Shown here piece after piece: positions 1 through 9,157 of a DNA stretch of 64,000 nucleotides. Both the position numbers and the translations under genes were made by a program. Location: positions 1 through 64,000 of IMG/VR virus record IMGVR_UViG_3300009157_000002. One strand, written 5' to 3'. The notes below the pieces were generated by a model. It was given only the letters and a program-made list of their open reading frames with translations, had not been told where the DNA came from and made no database searches. Source of the stretch: a virus. Every line of letters begins with the position of its first letter. The stretch's first letter is position 1.

Positions 1-1
1 T

Positions 2-1198
2 AAGCCGGTATCAACATACATTTATCCGCCAACTACAGGAATAATCAATTATAATCCATCGGACGGAAGGATAGCCGGGCATTTTGAAGGCGTGATTGGC
101 GCTTTAGATTTCGCCGACAACTACGCAAACATACGCCCCGATTACGATTATCTTAAAGCGACACTTGGCGGGCTATTTGATAATTTTGCTCAAAGTCTTG
201 CAGCGGCTACACCGGCTGGATTAACGGTGAGTTTTGGTGCAGGAAATTATTATATAGATGGTCAAAGAATTTATGTGCCTGCTGTTGGCCCTACAGCATT
301 AGTCGCATTTTGTGATAACTATATTGATATTACCGCTAACGGAGCATATATTAATAATTTCGTTCCAAATGGCAACCCAGCACCAGCGATAGTCACAGAC
401 ACGATAAGATTGTACAAACTTGTTACCAATGCTTTTGGCGCAACAAGCACTACGGTATTAGCACAGCTATATCCCTTTGGAACAACTTACTTCCAGGACC
501 AATCAGTAAATGCAAGATTAATTGCAGCCGGGGCCGTTGGGCCTGCACAGCTTGAAGATACATCGGTAATACCAGGATCTTACAATTTCCTATCCGCTAC
601 TATTGATCAGCAAGGACGTGTTACTGCGGCTGAATCCGCAGTGGACTTTACTTCGCTTGCCAATCTGGATTTAATGCAATACAACGCTGTAACAAGTAAA
701 TGGGTCAATATTCCTATTGTTGGAAGTATACTGCCAACCGGAAATATGGGTGACTATTTACGGTTCAATTCTTTTTACCAAGAATGGTATTCTGCTACGA
801 TGAACCTTGCTGAGTGGACTAATGCAGCGATTCCCTATAACGCATATACAGCAATGGGTGGATCCACAGGCTATGTGCTAAGAGGATTACCTTCTGGAGC
901 TATCATTACAGGCTATAAAATTAAGCATGACATCTCCTTTACAGGCGGCACTATTACCGCTGCGGTAATTCAACTTATTGATGCTAACGGCACTGATATT
1001 ACCGCAGGCGGTTTTGATGTGTTCCAGGCACCCGGTAACACAGTAGGAGTATTTAATTGCGCCTTGTCAGGATCAATTATACCACCACAGGCAGGAGCTA
1101 ACGACATTAAAATTCAATTAACGGTAACAGGTGATGTTCTCGCAAATCTCGTTGCTGGCGAGGCAACCGTATGGTATGAATATATCACATTAATTTAA
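2..1198 (+). CDS. Tail-fibre/appendage protein, 5' end cut by window edge
   Basis: The frame is open from base 2, so this gene begins before the window; the GTG at 92 is internal and need not be the start. The visible part is about 398 residues. A segment with NFLSATIDQQGRVTAAES resembles the repeated TVDxxGRVTAA element of phage tail fibres, and it follows a stretch typical of fibre shafts (SVNARLIAAGAVGPAQLED). The C-terminal half is Gly/Thr/Ile rich and looks like beta structure. It opens a run of virion appendage genes ending near 5.9 kb. A receptor-binding or fibre role is inferred from composition and context; the missing N-terminus probably carries the virion attachment domain. Confidence 0.7.
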   Translation, partial: KPVSTYIYPPTTGIINYNPSDGRIAGHFEGVIGALDFADNYANIRPDYDYLKATLGGLFDNFAQSLAAATPAGLTVSFGAGNYYIDGQRIYVPAVGPTALVAFCDNYIDITANGAYINNFVPNGNPAPAIVTDTIRLYKLVTNAFGATSTTVLAQLYPFGTTYFQDQSVNARLIAAGAVGPAQLEDTSVIPGSYNFLSATIDQQGRVTAAESAVDFTSLANLDLMQYNAVTSKWVNIPIVGSILPTGNMGDYLRFNSFYQEWYSATMNLAEWTNAAIPYNAYTAMGGSTGYVLRGLPSGAIITGYKIKHDISFTGGTITAAVIQLIDANGTDITAGGFDVFQAPGNTVGVFNCALSGSIIPPQAGANDIKIQLTVTGDVLANLVAGEATVWYEYITLI

Positions 1199-1216
1199 AA
1201 GTTAAAACGTATTATA

Positions 1217-2827
1217 ATGGCAAACCCAAAACTACCAAAGGTTAAAGGCGAGGAAATGAACTTCTTTTTAATAAGAAGAAGTGATGTAATTGCGAGAAGA
1301 AATTTAGGATTGTTAACGCCTGGACGTTATAGCATCTACGATGCTGCAATTCCTGTAATTGTTGAAGCTGTTGATGTTGACAAATTGGGGCCAACGGCTG
1401 TAAGCTTGACGGATGCCACAAAACTATATCTGTATAATATTGATACGGACACATTAACGCCTTTTAGTGGAGGTGGTATAAATGGCTCCGGTACAGCGAA
1501 TGTAATAACCACATGGCAGGATGTAGATTCGCTCAAGAACGGAACCTGGGCATTTGAGGGCAATGATATTTATCCATTAATAGATGGAGTTAATATCGGG
1601 ATTGATGGAACTAACCGGGTAGGAACCATTTTTATGAATGGCTCGATAGACTATACAGATAGTTTAATATTTAAGGAGGGAGGCGTAGAGACGGCACGAC
1701 TATTAGCGGGTGGACATTTTGGAATTAACAAAGCAGATCCCGGAGCATCCCTACACGTAGTAGGGGAAGATTCGAGCGTTGATAACTTTACAGCGCAATT
1801 TGATGATTCAAACGGAAATGTATTACTACACCTTAATAACGCAGGACATTTAGGGGTTGGCGTAGAAGGTCAATTATTTGCCAGGGTTTCAATCAAAGGA
1901 GGGTTTGCTTATGATCTTGGCATAACCACCGATGGAACCGCTAACGGGGATGGACTCCTATTTAAAGCGGAGGCAGGCAAGGCGAGAATTTTAGCCAATA
2001 ATAATATTCCTTTAATTATTGAACAGAACACAAGCCAGATCACAAAATTTTATAATGATGGGACTAATACATTTATTGGAATTGGTTTTAACTCTAATAG
2101 TAATCCTTCTGCTTTTTTAGGATCAGATGTTAATAGTATAGGTTACATACAATTAACCGATACAAACGATATTACCAAAGTTCAAATATTACCAGCGTCG
2201 GGAGAGGCTACATATTTTACAGGCCAGAGCTTTTTCGGGATTGGGCTTGCTAATCCGATTGCTCAATTTCATGTAAAAGGTAGCGGAGACACCCTCGCTA
2301 CATACACAGGTAGATTTCAAAACTCTAACGGTGATTATTCTTTAGTAGTACGAAACGATTTAGCTGTTGCTGTTGGCATAGCATCATTTGCATTAGAAGA
2401 TTTGGGGCTGGCCGCATTAACAGTCGCCAATCGAGCAAATTTTCCTCAAATTTTCAGGCTTTGGAGCCAGGGGTTAGCAACCCAAATGTATGTAAACAAT
2501 GACGGGTTTACATTTCACGGCACTTCCAATCCAGATCCTAATGCCCTGTCGATGCAGTTTACAGACAATTCTAACAACGCAAATTTTAGGCAGCAGGTAT
2601 CAGGAGAAACTGGCTTTGGATGGGGAATTCCAACTGGAGAATACTTCTCCATAATAAACAAGGCAAATCAATCAGTAGTCTTTTCTGTTTACCCCAATGC
2701 TGGAATCGCTTCATTATTTAATATCCAAGATAATGGAAGAATAAACATGTCGTCGCTTCCCACAAGTGCTGCTGGTCTTACGGCTGGTCATATTTGGAAT
2801 AATTCAGGAGTACTAAATATAATTTAA
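1217..2827 (+). CDS. Tail-fibre-like structural protein, repeat-containing
   Basis: A 536-residue protein starting 18 bases after the preceding fibre gene. From about residue 165 it carries degenerate repeats of the form GxFGIxxxxPxxxLHVxGxxxxxxxxxxFxxSNG (HFGINKADPGASLHVVGED, then FGIGLANPIAQFHVKGSGD). Such repeats are common in long fibre and adhesin-like proteins of Bacteroidetes phages. The C-terminal motif LPTSAAGLTAGHIWNNSGVLNII also resembles the ends of phage fibre proteins. No catalytic S74 chaperone motif is seen. Likely a distal appendage subunit contacting the host surface; partner proteins cannot be named from sequence. Confidence 0.7.
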   Translation: MANPKLPKVKGEEMNFFLIRRSDVIARRNLGLLTPGRYSIYDAAIPVIVEAVDVDKLGPTAVSLTDATKLYLYNIDTDTLTPFSGGGINGSGTANVITTWQDVDSLKNGTWAFEGNDIYPLIDGVNIGIDGTNRVGTIFMNGSIDYTDSLIFKEGGVETARLLAGGHFGINKADPGASLHVVGEDSSVDNFTAQFDDSNGNVLLHLNNAGHLGVGVEGQLFARVSIKGGFAYDLGITTDGTANGDGLLFKAEAGKARILANNNIPLIIEQNTSQITKFYNDGTNTFIGIGFNSNSNPSAFLGSDVNSIGYIQLTDTNDITKVQILPASGEATYFTGQSFFGIGLANPIAQFHVKGSGDTLATYTGRFQNSNGDYSLVVRNDLAVAVGIASFALEDLGLAALTVANRANFPQIFRLWSQGLATQMYVNNDGFTFHGTSNPDPNALSMQFTDNSNNANFRQQVSGETGFGWGIPTGEYFSIINKANQSVVFSVYPNAGIASLFNIQDNGRINMSSLPTSAAGLTAGHIWNNSGVLNII

Positions 2828-2847
2828 ACATTTAAAAAAATAAAAAA

Positions 2848-3165
2848 ATGGCTTTTTCAGATTCATATATTCTGGCAAACAATCCAATTTTTAAAGAAAA
2901 AGTGATTGTTGCAATAGCTAAGGTAGCTATTCAGGTTGGCGGCGAGGTGGTAGAGGTAGTGGGTGGTGTACCTCGATTAATAAAACATGAAAAAAGGGCA
3001 AGACTAAGTGTTAAAGTACTTGGCGATCCCAATTTAATGCTTATGCCTTTCTCCTATGCAATTGTATCAGGAGGGATATTAACAGCAGCAAGCTCGGATG
3101 CTGACATTGAATTTACTGTAATCTCTGTCTTTGATGATATTGCAGGGGTGATTATTACAGATTAA
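2848..3165 (+). CDS. Small protein in the tail-fibre operon
   Basis: 105 residues, ATG after an A-rich leader, no signal peptide or membrane segment. The sequence is rich in Val, Ile, Ala and Gly with alternating hydrophobic residues, suggesting a compact beta-rich domain. It lies between two fibre genes in one transcription unit, so a fibre accessory, adaptor or assembly-chaperone role is plausible. I do not recognise the family. Confidence 0.6.
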   Translation: MAFSDSYILANNPIFKEKVIVAIAKVAIQVGGEVVEVVGGVPRLIKHEKRARLSVKVLGDPNLMLMPFSYAIVSGGILTAASSDADIEFTVISVFDDIAGVIITD

Positions 3166-3210
3166 CCATACATAAACACTAAATAAATTTTAAACACTAA
3201 ATAGGTATTT

Positions 3211-3546
3211 ATGAAGCTTACAACAATTGATATGGGTATAGCCGAAAGGCTTACCCTTGGGCAGATTTGTCCTGCAACGGATGGAATTGACAGGTTAATT
3301 TTAAGAAAAGAAATTCTTGAAAAAACAGCAATCTCCGGATCAGAAGCGGAACTGATCGGGTTAAAAAGTGAAATGAAAGAAAAGGGAGGTTCAACATTAC
3401 AATGGAATTTGGAAAAGGCGGTAGATAAACCCATCCAATTTTCTGATGGAGAAATGACCTATATAAAAAGTGTGTTTCAAAAACTGAATGAAAAAAAGGA
3501 ATTGCATGCCAGTCAGGTAGATCTTTACCAAAAGTTTTGTAAATAA
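3211..3546 (+). CDS. Small helical protein in the tail-fibre operon
   Basis: 111 residues, strongly charged and predicted mainly helical, with Lys/Glu-rich segments and the motif FSDGEMTYIKSVFQKLNEKKEL near the C-terminus. It lies just before the third fibre gene (18-base gap). Small helical proteins in this place are often assembly chaperones, but nothing here proves that. A 111-codon reading frame on the opposite strand is a shadow. Family not recognised. Confidence 0.6.
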   Translation: MKLTTIDMGIAERLTLGQICPATDGIDRLILRKEILEKTAISGSEAELIGLKSEMKEKGGSTLQWNLEKAVDKPIQFSDGEMTYIKSVFQKLNEKKELHASQVDLYQKFCK

Positions 3547-3564
3547 AATAAGCTATTATAAATA

Positions 3565-5277
3565 ATGGCCTTTTTAACCGATGCACAAGTATTACACATT
3601 TATAATACCGCTTCCGCCAGACTAGGCGAACGCTATTATGATACGCATGGTAATATATATGCCGGTACTGCCGAAGGTTTATTGATTTTTATTAAAAAAG
3701 GAGAGATCAGTCCATTTACATTAGTAAATACCCAGTTCCTTGTTTTAAATCCAAGCCTTGCCGCTCCAATGGCAAAAAGCATAGAAGATTCACTGGATAT
3801 TACTATTAATAATCCCGGCCAAGGTAGTGATGTTACTTTTCTGTTAACACCTACCGGTGTTACTGCTGGGCAATACGGAAGCGCAAGCACTATACCACAG
3901 ATCACCGTTGATATAAAGGGACGTATTACAAATGTAAACGAAATCCCTTTTCCTGCAACCGGACTTGCTGATCCTGGGTCCAACGGTATTGTTATAAGAT
4001 ATGGATTAAATGTAACCATCGCCAGATCTATCTCAGGCACCGCAGGCAGAATAGATGTGACTAACGGATCTGGAGTGTCAGGAAATCCTACTATAGACCT
4101 TGCAGAAACATTGGTAAGCGCGGGAAACTACGGTTCTGCAACACAAACCGGAACCTTTACCGTAGATGCCTATGGGCGATTAACGGCAGCAAACAATGTA
4201 ACAATAACACCTGTAGCCTCAAATATAACAGGGGCACAAAATGTAATCGCTGGAAGTACAAAGATAGCTCTTGGTGGCACTCCAACAGGCGCAGCATTAC
4301 AAAGCTTTTCTATTGATGTAACCGAAGCAAATCTAAGCTTGAATAATATAGGCGGAATTCTTGGTTTGTCTAAGGGCGGGCTTAATGCTGCATTAATAGC
4401 ATCTGCCGGAGGTATATTTTATTCTTCTGCTACAGCAGCGGCTATACTTCCAGCAATAGCAGCGGGAAGCGTTCTAATTTCCGGGTCAACTCCCACTTGG
4501 TCTACGACCTTACCTTCTGCCGTAGATGCGCTTTATCTTTTAGCAAGCGGTGGAAGAATGTTAACAGGGAATTGGGCGGCTGGTAATTTTTCGATTACGG
4601 CAAACTCTGTGATTTTAGGAAGTGCCGCAAATACTATTGCGGGTGGAGATACATCGGGTGGCAATCTGAGGTTATTCTCTACTACTCACTCTATAAAAAG
4701 TAAAATATTATTTGGAACTTCTGGCTATGATGAAAATCAAGATTTTCTTGGAATTGGTACTCAAAATCCATCTTATCAAGTCCATTTGCAAAAAACAACA
4801 AACGGCCAAATATATTTTATTAGCGAAAACAAAAGCACTGGGACAAGTTCAATAGCATCAATAGGATCTATAAATAGCTCAGGAAAGGTTGCCCTCTTAT
4901 GTATAACTGGGGGAAGCCATACTTCTGGCTCTGCTCTTTATCAGACTCCAAACAGGGCTTGGCTTGAGTGTAATGGATCAGGAGGATTGCTCATTACTTG
5001 TGATGTGGCGGCTCCTTTAATTATAGCCATAGGAGGTATTGGCGCAGCCAACGAAGCATTTAGGTGGGACACAAGCGGGAACATGGTTCCTTTTGATGGT
5101 AAAAATATTATTGCAGGAACAACCACAGGGATAAAATTTGGAACAGCCACAGGTCAAAAAATTGGGTTTTGGAACGCTACACCGGTTGCACAACAGGTAT
5201 TAGCAACAGGAGCTGGAGCAACATCTGATAATATAATTACTCTTTTGCAAACACTAGGACTTTGTAAACAGTCATAA
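3565..5277 (+). CDS. Tail-fibre protein with tandem collar-type repeats
   Basis: 570 residues. Two copies of a fibre repeat are clear: TAGQYGSASTIPQITVDIKG and SAGNYGSATQTGTFTVDAYG, each followed by RxTxxN. This YGSAT...VDxxGR element is well known in phage tail fibres. A later stretch, FLGIGTQNPSYQVHLQKTT, matches the LGIGTxxPxxxLHL repeat also present in the 1217 gene, so the fibres share modules. The N-terminal 60 residues probably form the virion attachment part. The gene runs with a 3-base gap into the next gene at 5281. Confidence 0.75.
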   Translation: MAFLTDAQVLHIYNTASARLGERYYDTHGNIYAGTAEGLLIFIKKGEISPFTLVNTQFLVLNPSLAAPMAKSIEDSLDITINNPGQGSDVTFLLTPTGVTAGQYGSASTIPQITVDIKGRITNVNEIPFPATGLADPGSNGIVIRYGLNVTIARSISGTAGRIDVTNGSGVSGNPTIDLAETLVSAGNYGSATQTGTFTVDAYGRLTAANNVTITPVASNITGAQNVIAGSTKIALGGTPTGAALQSFSIDVTEANLSLNNIGGILGLSKGGLNAALIASAGGIFYSSATAAAILPAIAAGSVLISGSTPTWSTTLPSAVDALYLLASGGRMLTGNWAAGNFSITANSVILGSAANTIAGGDTSGGNLRLFSTTHSIKSKILFGTSGYDENQDFLGIGTQNPSYQVHLQKTTNGQIYFISENKSTGTSSIASIGSINSSGKVALLCITGGSHTSGSALYQTPNRAWLECNGSGGLLITCDVAAPLIIAIGGIGAANEAFRWDTSGNMVPFDGKNIIAGTTTGIKFGTATGQKIGFWNATPVAQQVLATGAGATSDNIITLLQTLGLCKQS

Positions 5278-5280
5278 AAA

Positions 5281-5652
5281 ATGGCACTACAGATAACAGG
5301 ACAATTAACAGGAAATGACGGAGTACCCTATAAGGACACGGTAAACTATGCTCGTCTTTACGTGGAGCCCAAGGATGATAATACATTAATCGTATTAGTA
5401 AGAATTTTTAGAAATAAACAATCATTCACAAGCGGAGGTAATCATATTGGATTTGTTAATGAAGTAGATAAGCGATATAAAATTGATGCTGTAACAATAT
5501 CAAGCCTTCCAACGAGCAACGCAAATATAAATGCCATGCTCGGAAAAAATGTATATGATAAACTTAGCTATTGGATCAATCAACAAATAATGGCTCAGAT
5601 TATAGTGGACAATCCAACTTTTTTAATTGAAATTAAAGATGTAAATATATGA
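5281..5652 (+). CDS. Conserved-type phage protein after the fibre genes
   Basis: 123 residues; the ATG follows the fibre stop by three bases and the stop overlaps the next start (ATGA), so translation is probably coupled on both sides. It has a beta-rich N-terminal half and a helical C-terminal half. No membrane segment, signal peptide or known catalytic motif. Position suggests a virion or tail-assembly accessory. Family not recognised. Confidence 0.6.
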   Translation: MALQITGQLTGNDGVPYKDTVNYARLYVEPKDDNTLIVLVRIFRNKQSFTSGGNHIGFVNEVDKRYKIDAVTISSLPTSNANINAMLGKNVYDKLSYWINQQIMAQIIVDNPTFLIEIKDVNI

Positions 5653-5945
5653 TACTAAATTTTAATTTCCAGATCCTAACCCTTGATGGAATTGAAGGAG
5701 GTGTTGCCTCTAAAAGTCTTGCGCATCATATCGCATTAGCTACGCAATGCCAGGAACCGTTAAAGTTTTATGGCTGGGCGAAAAAACTACACGACAACGG
5801 AATATTGGATCTTGATAATTCAGACGTAGACAAATTAAAATTATTTATTGAGACTTGTCCGGGAATGAATGTATTGGGTAAAGGAACTTTTTTAGGAGCC
5901 ATACGTGAAGCAGAGCTACATTCACTAAAAGAAAAAAATGAATAA
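5649..5945 (+). CDS. Small protein, translationally coupled
   Basis: 98 residues, start ATG sharing bases with the upstream TGA (ATGA). Mixed alpha/beta with the segment FYGWAKKLHDNGILDLDNSDVDK. No motif recognised. It is the last gene of the fibre block before the two small membrane proteins, so either a tail accessory or an early part of the lysis cluster. Confidence 0.55.
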   Translation: MILNFNFQILTLDGIEGGVASKSLAHHIALATQCQEPLKFYGWAKKLHDNGILDLDNSDVDKLKLFIETCPGMNVLGKGTFLGAIREAELHSLKEKNE

Positions 5946-5980
5946 CTAACTCTTTAATTTAAACTTTAAATTTTACTATT

Positions 5981-6166
5981 ATGAGCTTATTAACTATAAT
6001 TCTTACCATAGTTGTTATTGGGGTTTTACTATACCTGATCAATGTTTACATACCAATGGACGGAAAAATTAAAAAAATTCTGAACATCGTTATTGTTGTT
6101 GCTGTAACAATATGGCTTTTAAAAGCTATCGGAGCACTTACTTATTTGGGCAATGTTCGAATATGA
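5981..6166 (+). CDS. Two-helix small membrane protein (Thivi_2564-like), possible holin
   Basis: 61 residues with two hydrophobic helices, about residues 3-24 and 32-50, separated by the short loop PMDGKIKK. The pattern MSLLTIILTIVVIGVLLYLIN...IPMDGKIKKILNIVIVVA matches, from memory, the widespread Thivi_2564 membrane family. In phages such small two-helix proteins near a coiled-coil membrane protein often act in lysis. The endolysin candidate, however, is far away (51.1 kb). Stop overlaps the next start. Confidence 0.7.
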   Translation: MSLLTIILTIVVIGVLLYLINVYIPMDGKIKKILNIVIVVAVTIWLLKAIGALTYLGNVRI

Positions 6167-6567
6167 TGGACGAAAAAGACTGGAATATAAACACGTTGAT
6201 GAAATTTCTTGATGAAAGAGATAAGAGGTATGAGCAACGATTTGTTGCACAACAAGAGGCTACTCATGCGGCGCTTATCGCGGCAGAAAAAGCCGTTACA
6301 AAAGCGGAAACAGCAGCCGAAAAAAGATTAGATTCAGTGAATGAATTCAGGGGCCAATTAAGGGATCAGGCAGCTACATTTATACCCAGATCAGAGGTAC
6401 AAATAATGATTAATAACCTAACGACTAAAATCAATGACCTGGAAGCTTTTCAGGATAAAAATATTGGTTCCTCCCTGCAACACTCAAGGACGCAAATGCA
6501 AAATAATTGGTTTATTGGTACAATAATCGGGATTATTGGTTTGGCATTGGCATACTATTTAAAGTAA
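6163..6567 (+). CDS. Coiled-coil protein with C-terminal membrane anchor
   Basis: 134 residues from the ATG at 6163, which overlaps the previous stop; the longer upstream frame to 6112 lies inside the previous gene and is unlikely to be used. Residues 20-100 are a Glu/Ala/Arg-rich helix with EATHAALIAAEKAVTKAETA, then one hydrophobic helix at the extreme C-terminus (FIGTIIGIIGLALAYYL). This layout resembles XhlA-type and related phage membrane proteins. With the preceding gene it may form a holin/antiholin pair; that is inference from layout. Confidence 0.65.
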   Translation: MMDEKDWNINTLMKFLDERDKRYEQRFVAQQEATHAALIAAEKAVTKAETAAEKRLDSVNEFRGQLRDQAATFIPRSEVQIMINNLTTKINDLEAFQDKNIGSSLQHSRTQMQNNWFIGTIIGIIGLALAYYLK

Positions 6568-6600
6568 TTACATTCTACATTAAACCAAACGGTTAACAAT

Positions 6601-6700
6601 TTTTTTTCTGAAAAATTTGGAAATACTATTTTTTTGTGGTTGATTTGCCCGTATAATTTTTTCATTACCCAATTATTATTTTTCTAACTATCAAAAAAAT
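6601..6700 (+). promoter_or_regulatory. Probable promoter region for the lipoprotein/OMP pair
   Basis: The 144-base gap after the membrane gene is very AT rich and holds TTTG at 6616 and 6633 and TATAATTTT at 6652. No perfect TAnnTTTG box is seen and spacing is not ideal, so the exact promoter is uncertain. A gap of this size inside an otherwise packed block suggests the next two genes have their own start of transcription. Confidence 0.3.
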
Positions 6701-6711
6701 TAAAAAAACAC

Positions 6712-7650
6712 ATGAAACAAAAAAGTATGCACAGTTTAATTGTCGCTAGTACCCTTGCGGCAATGGTAGTGGTTACCTCTTGTAGAAAAGAGGATTTAAC
6801 TAAAGCAATGGATTTATCTACGGAATTAGGAACCGAACGGGGCCAGATCGCAGATCGCAAAATTGTATTTAAAACAATAGCAGATTACAGAAATCTAATT
6901 GACTCTAAGGACCCTAAATTAAAAAAAGCGTTTATTAAAAACGCAAACGCAGCTTCGTTATTCAAAACGTATGGATCAGCGAAAAACGGAAATGTACTTG
7001 ACGATGATTTAGTTCGTTGTTTTCTTGACAAAGACTCCTGTGTACAGATTGGAGAATGGGTCATAAAACTAAGTACAGGAACAGAAAGTGTTTATGTAGT
7101 TAATAAATCAAAAAAGAATTCTATTGGTGATTTATTAAAGCGCAACACCAACAACCAAGATGTTTTAAAGTACAGCTTTAACGATGATGTACTTGATCTT
7201 CTTGAGTCTGGTACTGCTCCTAGTAGGGCTTGCAACGAAACATCTCGTTCAACCTATCAACAAACATGGTGGCACTATTTTAATAACCAAGTAAATAAGT
7301 TTGTAATTGATGAAGTTAACTATAACGGAGGTGTTGTATTTTTTATGGAATATAGAGCCAAGCCCGAAATTTATTCAGGTGGAACATGGTCTGCGTATCA
7401 CAATACTAACTTTAGATACCGTTTGGAAGAAGGGTATAATGATCGCAAATTACGTTGTGCAGAATGGGAGCAAACGTATGAGGCCGGTACCGTAGAAAGT
7501 TGCGGAGGAGATTTTATAAGAAGACCTTACTATCGTTCAAGAGGACTTCATAAATATCACTTAAAGACTAGATGGTCTGCAAGCACCGACAACGGAGCTA
7601 CGTTTGAACCACCAAGTATAAATTTCATCATCCAAGCTAATTATCCTTAA
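6712..7650 (+). CDS. Phage-encoded lipoprotein with surface-export-like signal
   Basis: 312 residues. A signal peptide ends in a lipobox (VVVTSC, Cys24), so the mature protein starts with a lipidated Cys. The next residues are RKED; an X-K-(D/E)2 pattern after the Cys is the reported lipoprotein export signal for surface display in some Bacteroidetes. The mature part has six or more Cys residues and no domain I recognise. It is followed 9 bases later by an outer-membrane barrel gene. A lysogenic-conversion or superinfection-exclusion role is inferred from this pairing and from being accessory to the fibre block. Confidence 0.65.
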   Translation: MKQKSMHSLIVASTLAAMVVVTSCRKEDLTKAMDLSTELGTERGQIADRKIVFKTIADYRNLIDSKDPKLKKAFIKNANAASLFKTYGSAKNGNVLDDDLVRCFLDKDSCVQIGEWVIKLSTGTESVYVVNKSKKNSIGDLLKRNTNNQDVLKYSFNDDVLDLLESGTAPSRACNETSRSTYQQTWWHYFNNQVNKFVIDEVNYNGGVVFFMEYRAKPEIYSGGTWSAYHNTNFRYRLEEGYNDRKLRCAEWEQTYEAGTVESCGGDFIRRPYYRSRGLHKYHLKTRWSASTDNGATFEPPSINFIIQANYP

Positions 7651-7659
7651 TCTATTAAC

Positions 7660-9126
7660 ATGGCAAAACGGATGTTATTTTTTATAGTGCTCTTACCTTT
7701 AGGATTGATCGCGCAAACACGCATATCATTTCAAACAGGGTTAAGCAGTAGTTACAACTTGCAAGCCCAGCAGGGTTATGAAGTAACTGAATATAAAAAG
7801 AAACCTTTTACCAGTTACAGATTAACGGTTAGTAAAACAAGTAAGCAAAAATCGAACTCGGTGTTAAATACCGAGTTCGGTTTTTCTTTTTCAAGGGACG
7901 GCTACAGGGAGAATATATCTTATAGGGAAAACTTATTAGGAACGTGGAGTATTTTTGATATTAATACTGTTTCTAGTTATTACTTTTTGGAAGGACAAGG
8001 TGGGGTAAGAGTTAATTTTAAGGCACTACAAAAACGATTTTCAGCCTTAGTGTTTTTTACTCCAAGTTTTTTAATCGTGAATAAAATAACCACAAAAACA
8101 ATTAACCAGGATGGAATAAGTTTATTAAGTAAGATAACTTATTCGTTTTCCAGAAATCATTTTGGTCCGGGCTCAAACAATCAGGCAATAAATCTTTCTG
8201 GCGGGGTTACTATTGCCGCTCCGATAAAACTTACGGATAACTATACATTAAATATTGGTCCTCAATTCAGGACTTACTTTTTTAAAACGAACAAAGCAGC
8301 CGTGCCTTTTAATCGACAACTATATTCTATCGGACTAAATTTTGATTTACAGCATATTTCAAAGAATACTATTGAGCAAAGGCAAGCGGAGCCAAAAGAT
8401 ACGATTAAGCTAAAGAGTTTATTTTACAGAAACCATATTTCCATAGAAGCTGGGTACCTTTTTAAGCACACTAATTTTAAAACAATTTTAGTAGGCAGCG
8501 GAACGATTGCTCATTCATTTTCAAGTGGGTGGTTGTTTGGCGGGAACTACTTTTTTAACTTTCCAGATCGTTTCTCGTTATCCCTGGGATTAAATTATAC
8601 GGTACAACATTACATTATAAAATATGTGTTTTTCCCTTATAATGGACATGGCGCTGCCACCTCCAACGGGCAATTTTCAACACTTCAAATCCCTTTACGC
8701 GCGATACTGCGATTAAAGACCGGAGAGAAAACCTATATAACTCCCTTTGTAGGGATTAGAGGTGTTTATAATTTTACGAACATCGACACTCTAAATCATT
8801 ATGTTTCTGGTGCAGACAGTACCAATATCTATTATAATTTATGGGGTCCGGGCTGGCACAAAACCTTTAATCATGTTACAACATTTAAGGAAGTGATTAA
8901 CCCCGAACTAGGACTAGGAGTAAATTATGTATTAAGCAACAGGAATATAGTTAACCTGAATATACGTTGCACGTATGAGCGTAATCGTGTTAAAGGCACG
9001 TTTTCTTTTTATGAAAAGGCAACCAAAGGAAGCGGCTCCTTTTATGAACGTGGGTATTATTTTTCGTTAGATGTGAACTATATTTTTTCAAGAAGCAAAA
9101 ATCAATTGGTGGGTGCGCGTAGATAG
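7660..9126 (+). CDS. Outer-membrane beta-barrel protein
   Basis: 488 residues with a Sec signal peptide (MAKRMLFFIVLLPLGLIAQT) and then many amphipathic strands separated by polar loops and Tyr/Phe-rich strand ends, for example YTLNIGPQFRTYFF and YYFSLDVNYIF at the C-terminus. This is the pattern of Bacteroidetes outer-membrane beta-barrel proteins. It is encoded directly after a lipoprotein, so the two may act together in the outer membrane. Possible roles are receptor masking, phage exclusion or nutrient uptake; the sequence does not decide. An unusual cargo for a phage. Confidence 0.6.
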   Translation: MAKRMLFFIVLLPLGLIAQTRISFQTGLSSSYNLQAQQGYEVTEYKKKPFTSYRLTVSKTSKQKSNSVLNTEFGFSFSRDGYRENISYRENLLGTWSIFDINTVSSYYFLEGQGGVRVNFKALQKRFSALVFFTPSFLIVNKITTKTINQDGISLLSKITYSFSRNHFGPGSNNQAINLSGGVTIAAPIKLTDNYTLNIGPQFRTYFFKTNKAAVPFNRQLYSIGLNFDLQHISKNTIEQRQAEPKDTIKLKSLFYRNHISIEAGYLFKHTNFKTILVGSGTIAHSFSSGWLFGGNYFFNFPDRFSLSLGLNYTVQHYIIKYVFFPYNGHGAATSNGQFSTLQIPLRAILRLKTGEKTYITPFVGIRGVYNFTNIDTLNHYVSGADSTNIYYNLWGPGWHKTFNHVTTFKEVINPELGLGVNYVLSNRNIVNLNIRCTYERNRVKGTFSFYEKATKGSGSFYERGYYFSLDVNYIFSRSKNQLVGARR

Positions 9127-9129
9127 ATA

Positions 9130-9157
9130 GATGGTAGCGGCTCCTGTCGTTACCATC
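9130..9157. terminator. Inverted repeat between convergent genes
   Basis: GATGGTA and TACCATC form a 7-bp stem around a 14-base middle part, lying between the barrel gene (+) and the small membrane gene (-). It could end transcription from both sides, but there is no strong T-run on either strand. Confidence 0.35.

Noticed and set aside
3251-3586. 111-codon minus-strand frame in the fibre block
   Set aside because: It overlaps the plus-strand genes at 3211 and 3565 and has shadow-like composition with no motif.
3565-5277. Diversity-generating retroelement target
   Set aside because: Fibre repeats are present but there is no reverse transcriptase gene or template repeat in the window.
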